The notes: generated by a model from the sequence alone, not told the origin. Positions 39,197-49,124 are shown, numbered from the stretch's first letter. The stretch is DNA of 64,000 nucleotides from Pseudosulfitobacter sp. DSM 107133 (GCF_022788695.1 NZ_CP085154.1:2976001-3040000), one strand, 5' to 3'. A program made the numbers and translations.

Positions 39197-40582
39197 CTAA
39201 AGCGCGCCGTCCCCCTTGGGCAGGCAGATCGAAAACGTCGACCCTTCCGGCCCGCTGTGCAGCAGGGTCAGCGTGCCGCCGTGGCCGCGCACCAGTTCCT
39301 GGCTGATCGCCAGCCCCAGCCCCGAGCCGCCCTTGCGCGCGCCCCCCTGAAAGGCGGTGAACAGATGTTCGCGCGCCTTGGGCGGCAAGCCGGGGCCGGT
39401 GTCGGCGACCTCGATCCACCAAGCTTGGGCATCCTCGCGCGCCGACACGGCGATTTCACCGGGGCTGCCCGAGGCGACGATAGCCTGGCGCGCATTGCGC
39501 ACAAGGTTGGACAGCACACGATACAGCTGTTCCGCATCCGCGCGCAGGGTCAGCATGGCCGGGATATCTTCGGCAAAGCTCAGATCATAGCCTTCCACCG
39601 CCAGACGCTCGGCCTCGATCACGTCGGCCACGGTTTCGGCCAGCTGCACCCGCGCCAGCGTCGGCCCCGGTTCTTCGGCCTTGCCAAAGGCCAGAGTGCT
39701 TTCACACAGATGCACCGCGCGGGTGATCGACCCCACCAGTTTCGGCGCCATCCGCCGCACCAGCGGATCGTCCGAGCCTTCGATCCGGTCCACGAACAAT
39801 TGCGCCGAGGTCAGGATATTGCGCAAATCATGGCTGATCTTGCTGACCGCCCCGCCCAGCTGCGCCAGCCGTTCTTTCTGGCGCAAGGCCTGTGTCAGCT
39901 CGGTTTCCAGCGATTGCAGTGCGGTTTCAGCCTCGCGCAGTTCGCGGACGCCGGCCCCCGGCGTGATGATCCGGCGCGAATCCTCGGGGGCGGCGGCATA
40001 GTTTTGCATATGGCCCACCACCCGTTTGATCGGTTTCACCAAAAAGGCGCGCACGGCCAGAAACAGCATCACTGCGGTAATGACCGAGATCACAGCCGAC
40101 AGAATCAGGATGCGCAGGCCATAGTCGATCATCGCCATGCGCAGGGGCATTGCATCCATCGTCACCTCGATCAGCAGCCCCGCATCGCGCACCGGTGCGC
40201 CAATCACGCGGATCACTTCCTGATCGGTATCCACCAGCCGCATCAGCGCGTCCTTGATCAGCGTCATCGCCGTGGCGTCGCGCAGATCAAAGGTGGCCGA
40301 GATCGGGTGCGGCATGGGCGACGACAGCATCAGTTGGCGCACCTCGTCGCGCCGCAGCACCACGTTGAACACGCCGGCATTCTCCAGCAGTTCCTGTTCC
40401 AGATCGGGGTTCAGCATATCGTCAGCCAGCAGCGCCAGCGACGCAATCTGCGCCCGTTCCAGATGCGCGCGCAGGTAATCTTCGCGAAACCGCGCAATCG
40501 AGGGCACAAAGATCAATATCTCGGCCAGCATCACGAAGATGGTGGTCAGGATCAGAAAACGGCCGGACAGTGAATTCAACAT
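39197..40582 (-). CDS. membrane sensor histidine kinase
   Basis: This 461-residue kinase has an N-terminal membrane helix (about 8-27), a periplasmic sensor region (about 28-150), a second helix ('ILILSAVISVITAVMLFLAV'), a HAMP-like linker, a phospho-acceptor 'GAVSKISHDLRNILTSAQ' (histidine about 255) and an ATP-binding domain with N-box 'NLVRNARQAI' and G-boxes 'VADTGPGLPPKA' and 'KGGSGLGLAIS'. No response regulator adjoins it. It lies 15 bp after the disulfide-reductase gene on the same strand, so it is probably the last gene of a three-gene run with the TVP38-like protein. The signal is unknown. Confidence 0.92.
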   Translation of the reverse strand: MLNSLSGRFLILTTIFVMLAEILIFVPSIARFREDYLRAHLERAQIASLALLADDMLNPDLEQELLENAGVFNVVLRRDEVRQLMLSSPMPHPISATFDLRDATAMTLIKDALMRLVDTDQEVIRVIGAPVRDAGLLIEVTMDAMPLRMAMIDYGLRILILSAVISVITAVMLFLAVRAFLVKPIKRVVGHMQNYAAAPEDSRRIITPGAGVRELREAETALQSLETELTQALRQKERLAQLGGAVSKISHDLRNILTSAQLFVDRIEGSDDPLVRRMAPKLVGSITRAVHLCESTLAFGKAEEPGPTLARVQLAETVADVIEAERLAVEGYDLSFAEDIPAMLTLRADAEQLYRVLSNLVRNARQAIVASGSPGEIAVSAREDAQAWWIEVADTGPGLPPKAREHLFTAFQGGARKGGSGLGLAISQELVRGHGGTLTLLHSGPEGSTFSICLPKGDGAL

Positions 40583-40597
40583 TGTGGGTTTATGGTC

Positions 40598-42016
40598 TCA
40601 GGGAATGAAGCGTTGGACAAGTCCGACGACGGTTTTGACCAGTCTACTGTCAAACAGGCGCGGACTGAAATAGGCGCCGGCGGCGCGTTTGTTGACCTCG
40701 CCGATGGTCGGATAGGGCGACACCATGGCGGCGATCCGGCTCATCTTCATGTTGTTGGCCAGCGCCAGCGCCCATTGGTTGATCAGCTCGCCCGCCTGAT
40801 GGCCCACGATCGACGCGCCCACGGGCCGCCCCCTGACCACCATCACCTTGATAAAGCCGCGCGTCTTGCGTTCGGCGATGGCGCGGTCGTTGTGGTGATA
40901 GTCGAACCGCACCACCTCCAGCCGGTCGCCATGCTGCGCGCGCGCCTGCGCCTCGGTCAGGCCGACCTGCGCCAGTTCGGGGTCTGTGTAGGTGGCCCAG
41001 GGAATATGCGCCGTCTTGGCCTTGGACGGCAGGCCGAACAGCATCGACCGGATGATGACCCCCGCGTGGTAGCCCGCCACATGGGTAAACTGCATCCCCC
41101 CCGCCACATCGCCGATGGCATAGACGTGCCGGTTGCTGGTGCGCAGGCTGACGTCCACCTTGATCCCTGCCCCTTCGGTCTCGATCCCCGCCGCCGCAAG
41201 GTTCAAACGTTCGGTATTGGTCTTGCGCCCCACCGCCATCAGCAGATGCGAGCCATTAAAGCGGCGCCCGTCTTCGGTTTCGATGGTGATAGCGCCCGCG
41301 CTGCCGCTGATCTTGCTCACCTTGGCATTCTCGGCAATTTCGACGCCTTCCTCCTTTAGCGTTTGCAACACCACCTGCGCCAGTTCGGGGTCATCCTTGC
41401 CCAGCGCCCTTGCGCCCTCGATCACCGTCACCTTGCTGCCCAGCCGCACATGGGCCTGTGCCATTTCCATGCCGATGGGACCCCCGCCGACAATCAACAG
41501 ATGCTCGGGGCGCATGCGCAGGTCAAACAGGGTCTCGTTGGTCTCGAAGGGCACGCTGTCCAGCCCGTCGATCGGCGGCACCAGTGGCGACGACCCCGTG
41601 GCGATCACGATCCGACGCGCGGTGATCTCGGTATCGCCGGCCTGTACCGTGCGCGCGCCGGTAAAGCGGCCCCATTCGCGGATCACCCGCACGCCCAGCC
41701 CTTCGAACCGCTCGACACTGTCCACCGGCGCAATCTGGGCGATCACATCGGCCACATGGTCCATCACCGCGGCATAATCCACCGTTCCGGCCGCATCCGC
41801 GACACCGAATTGCGCGCTGTGGCGCTGGCCATAGGCCACCTTGGCCGAAGCAATCAGCGCCTTGGACGGCACACAGCCGTAGTTCAGGCAATCGCCGCCC
41901 ATCTTGTGCCCTTCCAACAGGGTCACGTCCGCCCCCATCTGCACCGCCCCCGCCGCCACCGACAGCCCGCCCGAACCTGCGCCAATGACCAGAATATCGG
42001 TTTTGATCTTTTTCAT
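40598..42016 (-). CDS. FAD-dependent pyridine-nucleotide disulfide oxidoreductase (mercuric-reductase-like)
   Basis: This 472-residue class I flavoprotein has an FAD-binding 'VIGAGSGGLSVAAGA' (about 8-22), redox disulfide 'GGDCLNYGCVPSKALI' (about 41-56), NAD(P)H-binding 'LIVGGGPIGMEMAQ' (about 175), FAD 'VYAIGDVAGG' (about 305) and C-terminal dimer/His-Glu region 'HQAGELINQWALAL' (about 430). It lacks the N-terminal metal-binding domain and C-terminal vicinal cysteines of true MerA, so mercury reduction is unlikely. Relatives beside TVP38/TMEM64 proteins are annotated only generally. It overlaps the TVP38-like gene by 4 bp. Confidence 0.9.
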   Translation of the reverse strand: MKKIKTDILVIGAGSGGLSVAAGAVQMGADVTLLEGHKMGGDCLNYGCVPSKALIASAKVAYGQRHSAQFGVADAAGTVDYAAVMDHVADVIAQIAPVDSVERFEGLGVRVIREWGRFTGARTVQAGDTEITARRIVIATGSSPLVPPIDGLDSVPFETNETLFDLRMRPEHLLIVGGGPIGMEMAQAHVRLGSKVTVIEGARALGKDDPELAQVVLQTLKEEGVEIAENAKVSKISGSAGAITIETEDGRRFNGSHLLMAVGRKTNTERLNLAAAGIETEGAGIKVDVSLRTSNRHVYAIGDVAGGMQFTHVAGYHAGVIIRSMLFGLPSKAKTAHIPWATYTDPELAQVGLTEAQARAQHGDRLEVVRFDYHHNDRAIAERKTRGFIKVMVVRGRPVGASIVGHQAGELINQWALALANNMKMSRIAAMVSPYPTIGEVNKRAAGAYFSPRLFDSRLVKTVVGLVQRFIP

Positions 42017-42753
42017 TTCAGAATGTCTTTCTTGCCGGTGACGGCTTTGTACAGGACCGGCAGCAGGGCCAGCGCGATCAGCCCCATCAGCGGAAACAGA
42101 ATATGTGGTTCAAAGATAATGCCCAGATCCGGCGTTTCACCCCGTGCAAACACATCGCCCAGCCCGGCCCCCACCGACGTATAGACAACCGCCCCCGGCA
42201 TGATCCCGAAAAACGTCGACACAACAAAGCGGTACAGCGGCACCTGCATGAATGCAGGCACCAGATTGGCCACGAAAAACGGCACAGCCGGCACCAGCCG
42301 GATCAGGAACAGCATCGACCACTGGTGCGAATCAATCCCGTCCTTGATGCGCTTCACCACGCCCTTGCTGTTCTCCAGTTTCGCCCCCAGCTGCGTGCCC
42401 AGCCCGTGCCGCGCCGCCAGAAAGATCAACGTGGCCCCAAGGGTGGCCGCCGTGACGTTAAACGCAGCGCCCAGCGCCGTGCCGAACAGGAATCCGCCGG
42501 TCAGCGTCGCAATCGTCGCCCCGGGCAGCGAAAACGCCACGATCACCACATAGGCCGCGACAAAGCCCAGCGCCGTCAGCGCAAAATGGTCGTCCCGAAA
42601 CGCCAGCAACACCGCGCGGTTGTCGCGCAGGGTGTCGAAACTCAGGTAATCGCGCAGGGTAAAGGCCCCGATACCCGCAACCAGCAGAATCGCAAACAGC
42701 GGCAAACGACGCCGCAGCGTCGGCTTTTTGGCCTTCATCCGGTCCTGGTGCAT
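42013..42753 (-). CDS. TVP38/TMEM64 (VTT/DedA-like) membrane protein
   Basis: This 246-residue inner-membrane protein has about six hydrophobic segments. The VTT-domain hallmarks are present: 'AFSLPGATIATLTGGFLFG' (about 72-90) and 'FLIRLVPAVPFFVANLVPAF' (about 148-167), with re-entrant loops, and late 'FGIMPGAVVYTSVGAGLG'. DedA/VTT proteins are implicated in lipid scrambling and membrane homeostasis. The start overlaps no neighbour; the stop overlaps the flavoprotein start by 4 bp, making a conserved pair. Confidence 0.9.
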   Translation of the reverse strand: MHQDRMKAKKPTLRRRLPLFAILLVAGIGAFTLRDYLSFDTLRDNRAVLLAFRDDHFALTALGFVAAYVVIVAFSLPGATIATLTGGFLFGTALGAAFNVTAATLGATLIFLAARHGLGTQLGAKLENSKGVVKRIKDGIDSHQWSMLFLIRLVPAVPFFVANLVPAFMQVPLYRFVVSTFFGIMPGAVVYTSVGAGLGDVFARGETPDLGIIFEPHILFPLMGLIALALLPVLYKAVTGKKDILK

Positions 42754-42959
42754 GTCTTGCCCGCCTTTGGCATTTGCTTGAAAAGGGTGTAGACCATAGA
42801 TGTCCCCGCGCCGATGGCTGTAACAGGATTGTCACGCGCGGGTGATACAAGGTGACCAAATACCGGTGTTTTTGCCCCATTCGGGCGGTTTTGAAACATG
42901 AATACCGGCGTCGTGGTGCGAATGTTGCACCTTATTCCATGTTTTGCCCCTTTGGGGGT

Positions 42960-42988
42960 TTGACTTGGTCCCCCACCAGGGTTAGAGC
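42960..42988 (+). promoter_or_regulatory. candidate rpmH promoter
   Basis: TTGACT (42960-42965) and TAGAGC (42983-42988) are spaced by 17 bp, about 70 bp upstream of rpmH. The rest of the 42754-43056 gap shows no gene. Confidence 0.45.
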
Positions 42989-43056
42989 ACGGGCCTTGAA
43001 CATATTCCGGGCACAGCGATTCCGCGCAGCCCATCCGAAAAGACGGAGACGGAGCG

Positions 43057-43191
43057 ATGAAACGCACCTTTCAACCAAGCAACCTCGTGCGCAAACGGCG
43101 CCACGGTTTCCGCGCGCGCATGGCGACAAAAGCAGGTCGCAAGATCCTGAACGCCCGTCGCGCACGTGGCCGGAAGTCGCTGAGCGCGTAA
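43057..43191 (+). CDS. rpmH: 50S ribosomal protein L34
   Basis: The 44-residue basic protein begins '[20 protein letters not shown]' and ends 'GRKSLSA', the full canonical L34. A GGAG ribosome-binding site lies just upstream. It is followed 23 bp later by rnpA, the universal bacterial pairing that coordinates ribosome and RNase P supply. Confidence 0.99.
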
Positions 43192-43214
43192 GCGCCCTGC
43201 GTCACGGTATCTAC

Positions 43215-43625
43215 ATGACCCCGCCGGAGGCCCCCGCAGACAGCGTTCGCGCTGGATCGGACCAGCCTCGGGCGGGTTTGTCACGTTTGGCCTCTCTCCA
43301 AAGCGACCAGATCCTGAAGAACCGCGCCGATTTCCTGCGCGCGTCGCGTGGCCCCCGTGTGGTCACGCCCGGCTTTGTGCTGCAAATCCGCAGCCGTGGC
43401 GATAATGCGCCGCTGCGTGTGGGGTTCACCTGTTCCAAAAAGGTCGGCAATGCGGTGGCCCGCAACCGGGCCAAGCGCCGCCTGCGCGAAATCGCGCGGC
43501 TGGAACTGCCCGAGCATGGGGCAATGGGCACCGATTATGTGCTGATCGGCCGCCATCAGGTCACCGCCACCCGCGATTTCGAACAGATGCGCGCCGACCT
43601 GCGCGCCGCCCTGTCGCGCAAATGA
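43215..43625 (+). CDS. rnpA: ribonuclease P protein component
   Basis: This 136-residue protein subunit of RNase P helps the catalytic RNA bind and cleave tRNA precursors. It shows '[15 protein letters not shown]' (about 36-50) and the RNR signature '[20 protein letters not shown]' (about 76-95) that binds RNA. The ATG at 43215 follows the rpmH stop closely; later starts are possible because the first 25 residues are not conserved. It overlaps yidD by 4 bp. Confidence 0.97.
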   Translation: MTPPEAPADSVRAGSDQPRAGLSRLASLQSDQILKNRADFLRASRGPRVVTPGFVLQIRSRGDNAPLRVGFTCSKKVGNAVARNRAKRRLREIARLELPEHGAMGTDYVLIGRHQVTATRDFEQMRADLRAALSRK

Positions 43626-43867
43626 CCCCGCTGGCCCATCTGGTCGCCCTGCCCGTGCGCGCCTATCGTCTGGTGTTCTCTCCCTGGGTCGGGTTCAACT
43701 GCCGCTATCAACCCACCTGCAGCGCCTATGCCATGGAGGCGCTGGAAAAACACGGTGCCCTGCGCGGCAGCCTGCTGGCCGCGCGGCGCATTGGCCGCTG
43801 TCACCCCTGGGGCGGCGACGGATACGACCCCGTCCCCGATTCCGGGCCCGACCACACCCACGACTGA
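43622..43867 (+). CDS. yidD: membrane protein insertion efficiency factor
   Basis: This 81-residue YidD has the defining '[21 protein letters not shown]' stretch (read in two parts, residues about 25-45) and '[17 protein letters not shown]'. An N-terminal amphipathic helix associates with the inner membrane, where the protein assists YidC-dependent insertion. It overlaps rnpA (ATGA). yidC lies 2.7 kb downstream in the same direction. Confidence 0.97.
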   Translation: MTPLAHLVALPVRAYRLVFSPWVGFNCRYQPTCSAYAMEALEKHGALRGSLLAARRIGRCHPWGGDGYDPVPDSGPDHTHD

Positions 43868-43908
43868 CCCCACTGGCTTTGCCGCCTGCACAAGAGTATT
43901 CAGCCCCC

Positions 43909-44802
43909 ATGCGTGATGACATCTCGGAAATCCATGCCCTGTTCGAAGGTGCCCCCGAAACCACCGAGTTTCGCAAGCTGCGCAAGCGCATCGTGCGTTA
44001 TACCCGCGAGGCGATCGAACAATACGGCATGATCGAAGCGGGCGCGCATGAACCCGGCGCCAAGCGGCAAAAGTGGCTGGTCTGCCTGTCGGGGGGCAAG
44101 GACAGCTATACCCTGCTGGCCGTGCTGCACGAATTGCAATGGCGCGGCCTGCTGCCGGTGGATCTGCTGGCGTGCAACCTGGATCAGGGGCAACCGAATT
44201 TTCCCGCCACCGTCCTGCCCGCGTTTCTGGAACGCATGGGCGTGCCGCATCGCATCGAATATCAGGACACCTACAGCATCGTCGTCGACAAGGTGCCCGC
44301 AGGTCGCACGTTCTGTGCCCTCTGTTCGCGTCTGCGCCGTGGCAACCTCTATCGCATCGCCCGCGAGGAAGGATGCAGCGCCGTGGTGCTGGGCCACCAC
44401 CGCGACGATATTCTAGAGACATTTTTCATGAACCTGTTCCACGGTGGCCGTCTGGCGACGATGCCGCCGAAACTGGTCAACGAAGAGGGCGATCTGTTCC
44501 TCTATCGCCCGCTGGCCCATGTGGCCGAAGCGGATTGCGAGAAATTCGCCCGTGCGATGAACTATCCGATCATCCCCTGCGACCTGTGCGGCAGCCAGGA
44601 CGGCCTGCAACGTCAACAGGTTAAACAGATTCTCGACGGTTGGGAGGCCAACAGCCCCGGCCGCCGCCAGGTGATGTTCCGCGCCCTGATGAACGCGCGC
44701 CCGTCGCATCTGCTGGACCCGAAACTGTTCGATTTCGCCGGTCTGATGCTGAAAACCGAAGAATTTGACTCAAATTCCGACGGAATTCCTGTTCTGCGTT
44801 AA
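43909..44802 (+). CDS. ttcA: tRNA 2-thiocytidine biosynthesis protein
   Basis: This 297-residue PP-loop enzyme thiolates C32 of certain tRNAs using ATP, an iron-sulfur cluster and a cysteine-derived sulfur. The PP-loop '[12 protein letters not shown]' is at about residues 62-73, and the paired cysteines '[11 protein letters not shown]' (about 137) and 'CDLCGSQ' (about 227) bind the cluster. '[17 protein letters not shown]' is diagnostic for TtcA. The ATG at 43909 is preferred over an upstream TTG at 43879. Confidence 0.95.
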   Translation: MRDDISEIHALFEGAPETTEFRKLRKRIVRYTREAIEQYGMIEAGAHEPGAKRQKWLVCLSGGKDSYTLLAVLHELQWRGLLPVDLLACNLDQGQPNFPATVLPAFLERMGVPHRIEYQDTYSIVVDKVPAGRTFCALCSRLRRGNLYRIAREEGCSAVVLGHHRDDILETFFMNLFHGGRLATMPPKLVNEEGDLFLYRPLAHVAEADCEKFARAMNYPIIPCDLCGSQDGLQRQQVKQILDGWEANSPGRRQVMFRALMNARPSHLLDPKLFDFAGLMLKTEEFDSNSDGIPVLR

Positions 44803-44876
44803 CTTCGGCCTTACGTTCCGGGCCACATTCTGTCGCTGCTCTGCGCCCCGATGCGCGCATCCAGCGAGGGAATACA

Positions 44877-46427
44877 ATGGCCAGACCAACATCTCGATTT
44901 CTGACCCGATTGCGTGAAGACCTTCGGGTGATGTTCTATGGCCCGCAAGCGCTGACCTTCCTCTCTGCGGCCATGCTGGGCGCCTATTGGTGGGGCGGCG
45001 AGACTGTTTTGGTCGGCATCGGAATCCTCGTACCGATGCTGCTTCTGGCCCTGCATTCCACCAAAGACGGCGCCGTGCCGCCCCTGCGCGATGCCACCAC
45101 CGGCGTGCTGCAACGCGCCCACTTCGAGGATATGGTGCGCCGTATCTGGCAAACCACGCGCGACCAGCAGACCAACTCGGCCCTGCTGTATCTTGAGCTG
45201 GACGATTTCGAAAGCCTGCTGAACCAGCACGGGCAGGCGGCGGCCGATACAGTGGCCGCCCGTGTGATGCAACGTATTGTGACCGCCCTGCGCGACGACG
45301 ACATCGTCGCCCGCATCGGGGATGCCCGCTTTGCCATCTGTTGTGCGCCCGCGTCGCGGATTGATCTGGAAATTTGTATCCAGATGGCAGGCCGTATTCA
45401 GGGCGCCATCGAAGAACCGATCGCGGTTGATGGCACCACGGTCTATGTCTCCTGCGCCGTGGGGTTTTGCCTGAACACCCGCGCACCCGACACCGGCAGT
45501 GAGGCCTGGACGTCGGCCGCATCCATCGCCCTGACCGAAGCGCGAAAGCGTGGCCCATCGACCATCCGCGCCTTTTCCCACGAGATGCAGATCGCGAAAA
45601 CCGCCCGAACAGCCCTGCGCGAAGAGGCCGCGCTGGCGCTGGAAAGCGGCCACATCAAGCCATGGTATCAGCCGCAAATCTCGACAGACACTGGCAAAGT
45701 CACCGGTTTTGAGGCGCTGGCGCGCTGGATTCACCCCGAACGGGGCATTGTCTCGCCCGCTGAATTCCTGCCCGCGCTGGATGAAGGTGGCCTGCTGGAG
45801 CGTTTGTCAGAGGTCATGATGTATCACACCTTTACCGCACTCAAAGCCTGGGATGCCGCCGACGTATATGTACCGCAGGTCGGCGTGAACTTTTCAAGCA
45901 GCGAATTGGGCAATCCGCGCCTGGTGGAAAAGATTGCATGGGAACTTGACCGGTTCGACCTGGCCCCCGAACGGCTGGCCATCGAGGTGCTGGAAACCGT
46001 TGTGACCGCAGCCCCCGACGATGTTGTGTGCCGCAACCTGAACGATCTGGGCAAACTGGGATGCCGGATAGATCTGGATGATTTCGGCACCGGCAATGCG
46101 TCGATTGCGGCCATCCGGCGGTTTTCGGTCAGCCGGATCAAGATCGACCGCAGCTTCGTGATGAAATCCGACCGCGACCCAGACCAGCAGCGGATGATCA
46201 GCGCGATCCTGACCATGGCCGAACGGTTGCAGGTGGAAACATTGGCCGAAGGGGTTGAAACCGCTGGCGAACACACCCTGCTGGCGCAACTGGGCTGCGA
46301 TCATGTGCAGGGGTTCGGCATTTGCAAACCCATCCCCTTTGAACAGACACTGCCATGGATTCGCGCCCACAACGCCAAGCTGGCAGAGGCCCCCGCGATC
46401 ACCAGCAAACGCGGCAATGGCCCCTGA
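44877..46427 (+). CDS. membrane-associated degenerate GGDEF / intact EAL protein (c-di-GMP phosphodiesterase)
   Basis: This 516-residue protein has two N-terminal hydrophobic segments (about 22-60). A GGDEF domain follows in which the signature reads 'RIGDARFAI' instead of G-G-D-E-F, so cyclase activity is unlikely. The EAL domain (about 260-500) has every catalytic element: 'GFEALARW', 'VNFSSSEL', 'IEVLET', 'LDDFGTGNAS', 'IKIDRSFV' and 'ETLAEGVET'. It should hydrolyse cyclic di-GMP at the membrane, with the GGDEF part perhaps sensing GTP. It sits alone between ttcA and yidC. Confidence 0.9.
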   Translation: MARPTSRFLTRLREDLRVMFYGPQALTFLSAAMLGAYWWGGETVLVGIGILVPMLLLALHSTKDGAVPPLRDATTGVLQRAHFEDMVRRIWQTTRDQQTNSALLYLELDDFESLLNQHGQAAADTVAARVMQRIVTALRDDDIVARIGDARFAICCAPASRIDLEICIQMAGRIQGAIEEPIAVDGTTVYVSCAVGFCLNTRAPDTGSEAWTSAASIALTEARKRGPSTIRAFSHEMQIAKTARTALREEAALALESGHIKPWYQPQISTDTGKVTGFEALARWIHPERGIVSPAEFLPALDEGGLLERLSEVMMYHTFTALKAWDAADVYVPQVGVNFSSSELGNPRLVEKIAWELDRFDLAPERLAIEVLETVVTAAPDDVVCRNLNDLGKLGCRIDLDDFGTGNASIAAIRRFSVSRIKIDRSFVMKSDRDPDQQRMISAILTMAERLQVETLAEGVETAGEHTLLAQLGCDHVQGFGICKPIPFEQTLPWIRAHNAKLAEAPAITSKRGNGP

Positions 46428-46554
46428 AAATACAGCCTGCCTGCGCGGATTGGGCGCGGCGGACTGTACCCTGAAACCCCGAATCCGCTTGACCTTTGGG
46501 GTCCACCTCTGTTGAACCCTGCGTGATATACAAATTGCGCAGGTGCCGGTCCCT

Positions 46555-48372
46555 ATGGACGATCAGAACAAGAACCTCATTCTTGCAACAGCTCTCAGTT
46601 TCGTCGTGATCCTTGTCTGGTTCGTGATGTTTCCACCGCCCGAACCCGATCCGGTGGCCGAAACCCCGACCGAGCAGGTGCAGACCACCACAGATGGCAC
46701 TGGTACAGTGCCAGCCGTAACAACTGACCAGCCCACAGCGGCGGCACCCGGCATTGAAACGCCTGTCGCCCCTGTCGAAGCACCCCGCATCAAGATCGAC
46801 ACCGCCCGCATGGACGGCTCGATCTCGCTGGCCGGTGGTCGCATCGACGACCTGCGCCTGAAAGATTACCACGTCACCATCGAGCCCGGCTCGGAAATCG
46901 TGACCATGCTGGCCCCCGTCGGCTCTCCCGATGCCTATTATGCCCTGCAAGGCTGGGCGCCTGCCGGCGATCTGGCCGCCGATGCGGTGCCGGGCCCGTC
47001 GACCGAGTGGACGCAGGTGGGCGATGGCCCGCTGACCGTCGACACGCCGGTGACGCTGGAATGGAACAACGGCAACGGCCTGACCTTCCGCCGCGAGATT
47101 TCGGTGGACAGCGAATATATGTTCGACATCACCCAAAGCGTGCGCAACGACAGCACCGCCGCCGTGCGTGCAGCGCCCTATGGTATGGTGGTCCGCCACG
47201 GCGAACCTTCGGGCCTGAAGAAATTCTTCATCCTGCACGAAGGTGCGGTGGCCATGGCCGATGGCGAATTGTCCGAAACCAAATGGGACGAAATCCCCGA
47301 TGCCGACGTCGACCCCGCATGGGGCCGCCCTGCCATCGTGACCAATGGCGTCACCGAGGGCTGGATCGGATTCTCGGACCACTACTGGCAGACCATTCTG
47401 GTGCCCGAATCCGGCACAACCTTTGATCAGGCGCTGACCTATGACCAGGCCGCGAATGTTTACCGCGCCGTCACCCGTCTGCCCACGCGCACCATTGAAC
47501 CCGGCCAGACCGTCACCAGCGAAACCCGCATGTTCGCAGGCCCCAAAGAATGGGAAGTCCTGCAAGCCTATCAAAAGGACGGCATCAGCGGCTTTGTCGA
47601 CAGCATCGACTGGGGCTGGTTCTTTTTCCTGACCAAACCGATCTTCTGGCTGCTGCACGAGCTGCACAAGCTGATCGGCAACATGGGTCTGTCGATCATC
47701 ACCCTGACGCTGATCATCAAGGCCGTGTTGTTCCCGCTGGCGTATAAATCCTATGTCTCGATGGCGCGCATGAAGGAATTGCAGCCCGAGATGGAGAAAC
47801 TGAAAGCCGATGCGGGCGACGACCGTCAAAAGGTCCAGCAGGGCATGATGGAGCTGTACAAGAAGAACAAGGTCAACCCCGCCGCGGGCTGTTTGCCGAT
47901 CCTGATGCAGATCCCGATCTTCTTCTCGCTGTACAAGGTGATCTTCGTCACCATCGAGCTGCGCCATGCGCCCTTCTTTGGCCCCTTCCAGGATCTCAGC
48001 GCGCCCGATCCCACCTCGATCTACAACCTGTTCGGCGCTCTGCCTTGGGCAGCCCCCGAGGCCGGAACGACAATGGCGCTGATCTTCATCGGTATTCTGC
48101 CGTTGCTGCTGGGCATCTCGATGTTCCTGCAACAAAAGCTGAACCCGGCCCCCACCGATGCGACGCAGCAGATGATCTTTGCGTGGATGCCTTGGGTGTT
48201 CATGTTCATGCTGGGCGGTTTTGCCAGCGGGCTGGTGGTCTACTGGATCGCGAACAACACGATCACGTTCACGCAACAATACCTGATCATGCGCTCGCAG
48301 GGGTACACGCCCGACATTCTGGGCAACATCAAGGGCGGCTTTAAACGCACCCCTAAGGATGCCAAAAAATGA
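46555..48372 (+). CDS. yidC: membrane protein insertase YidC
   Basis: This 605-residue insertase has an N-terminal membrane helix ('LILATALSFVVILVWFVMF'), a large periplasmic beta domain (about 60-345), and the conserved five-helix core starting 'GWFFFLTKPIFWLLHELHKL' and 'LSIITLTLIIKAVLFPLAYKSY'. The cytoplasmic hairpin is 'MARMKELQPEMEKLKADAGD'. It inserts and folds inner-membrane proteins alone or with SecYEG. The ATG at 46555 (M-D-D-Q-N-K-N) is the canonical start rather than the GTG at 46543. The stop overlaps the MOSC gene by 4 bp. Confidence 0.98.
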   Translation: MDDQNKNLILATALSFVVILVWFVMFPPPEPDPVAETPTEQVQTTTDGTGTVPAVTTDQPTAAAPGIETPVAPVEAPRIKIDTARMDGSISLAGGRIDDLRLKDYHVTIEPGSEIVTMLAPVGSPDAYYALQGWAPAGDLAADAVPGPSTEWTQVGDGPLTVDTPVTLEWNNGNGLTFRREISVDSEYMFDITQSVRNDSTAAVRAAPYGMVVRHGEPSGLKKFFILHEGAVAMADGELSETKWDEIPDADVDPAWGRPAIVTNGVTEGWIGFSDHYWQTILVPESGTTFDQALTYDQAANVYRAVTRLPTRTIEPGQTVTSETRMFAGPKEWEVLQAYQKDGISGFVDSIDWGWFFFLTKPIFWLLHELHKLIGNMGLSIITLTLIIKAVLFPLAYKSYVSMARMKELQPEMEKLKADAGDDRQKVQQGMMELYKKNKVNPAAGCLPILMQIPIFFSLYKVIFVTIELRHAPFFGPFQDLSAPDPTSIYNLFGALPWAAPEAGTTMALIFIGILPLLLGISMFLQQKLNPAPTDATQQMIFAWMPWVFMFMLGGFASGLVVYWIANNTITFTQQYLIMRSQGYTPDILGNIKGGFKRTPKDAKK

Positions 48373-49124
48373 GCACCGTCACGGCCCTGTGGCGCCATCC
48401 CATCAAAAGCCACGGGCGCGAGGCGATCCAGACGGTCACCCTGACCGCCGGGCAGACGATGCCATGGGACCGCACATGGGCCGTGACCCACGACAAGACC
48501 AAATTTGACGCGCAGGCCCCCGAATGGGTGGCCTGCCGTAACTTTATGCTGGGCACCCTGACGCCCAAGCTGGCGGGCCTGTGGGCCAAGCTGGACGAAG
48601 ACACGCGCACCATCACGCTGACCCATGTCGATCTGGGCAGCCTCAGCTTTCGCCCAGATGATGCCGAGGACGTGCAGCGCTTTCTCACTTGGGTCACGCC
48701 GCTGTGCCCTGCGGACCGCCTGCTGCCAAATGGCATCGCAGCCGTACAGGATCGCGGCCTGACCGACAGCGCTTTCCCGTCAATCTCGGTGATGAACACG
48801 GCTTCGCACGCCGCCGTGCAGGACGTGCTGGGCCGGCCGCTGGAACAGGAACGCTGGCGCGGCAACATCTGGCTGGACGGCCTGGATGCATGGGCCGAGT
48901 TCGATTGGGTTGACCGTGATATCGCCATTGGCGGTGCCATATTGCGGGTGCGCGAGCGGATCAAACGGTGTATGCACACCGCTTCGAACCCGCACAATGG
49001 TGTGCGCGATGCCGACACGCTGGGTGCCCTGCGCGGGCAATTCGGCCATCAGGATTTCGGCATCTACGCCGAGGTGACCAAGGGCGGCAATATTTCTCTG
49101 GGCGACAAGGTCGAGGTTCTGTGA
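48369..49124 (+). CDS. MOSC-domain protein
   Basis: In this 251-residue protein an N-terminal MOSC_N beta-barrel part ('LWRHPIKSHGREAI', residues 7-20) precedes a MOSC domain with 'RGNIWLDGLDAWAEFDW' (about 157) and the cysteine in 'RVRERIKRCMHTASNP' (about 190), the proposed sulfur-carrying residue of molybdenum-cofactor sulfurase-like proteins. The substrate is unknown. It is translationally coupled to yidC upstream and yihA downstream (one-base overlap), an order common in Rhodobacterales. Confidence 0.9.
   Translation: MSTVTALWRHPIKSHGREAIQTVTLTAGQTMPWDRTWAVTHDKTKFDAQAPEWVACRNFMLGTLTPKLAGLWAKLDEDTRTITLTHVDLGSLSFRPDDAEDVQRFLTWVTPLCPADRLLPNGIAAVQDRGLTDSAFPSISVMNTASHAAVQDVLGRPLEQERWRGNIWLDGLDAWAEFDWVDRDIAIGGAILRVRERIKRCMHTASNPHNGVRDADTLGALRGQFGHQDFGIYAEVTKGGNISLGDKVEVL

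Noticed and set aside
39164-40573. Long plus-strand frame rich in His/Gln/Arg
   Set aside because: Antisense shadow of the histidine kinase gene in high-GC DNA. The same applies to the long frames opposite yidC (46399-48279), aap genes and yihA/argB.
40598-42016. True mercuric reductase (merA)
   Set aside because: It has the shared disulfide-reductase motifs but no N-terminal metal-binding domain, no C-terminal cysteine pair and no mer genes nearby.
42852-43214. N-terminal extension of rnpA
   Set aside because: It reads through rpmH in another frame; RnpA homology begins well after 43215.
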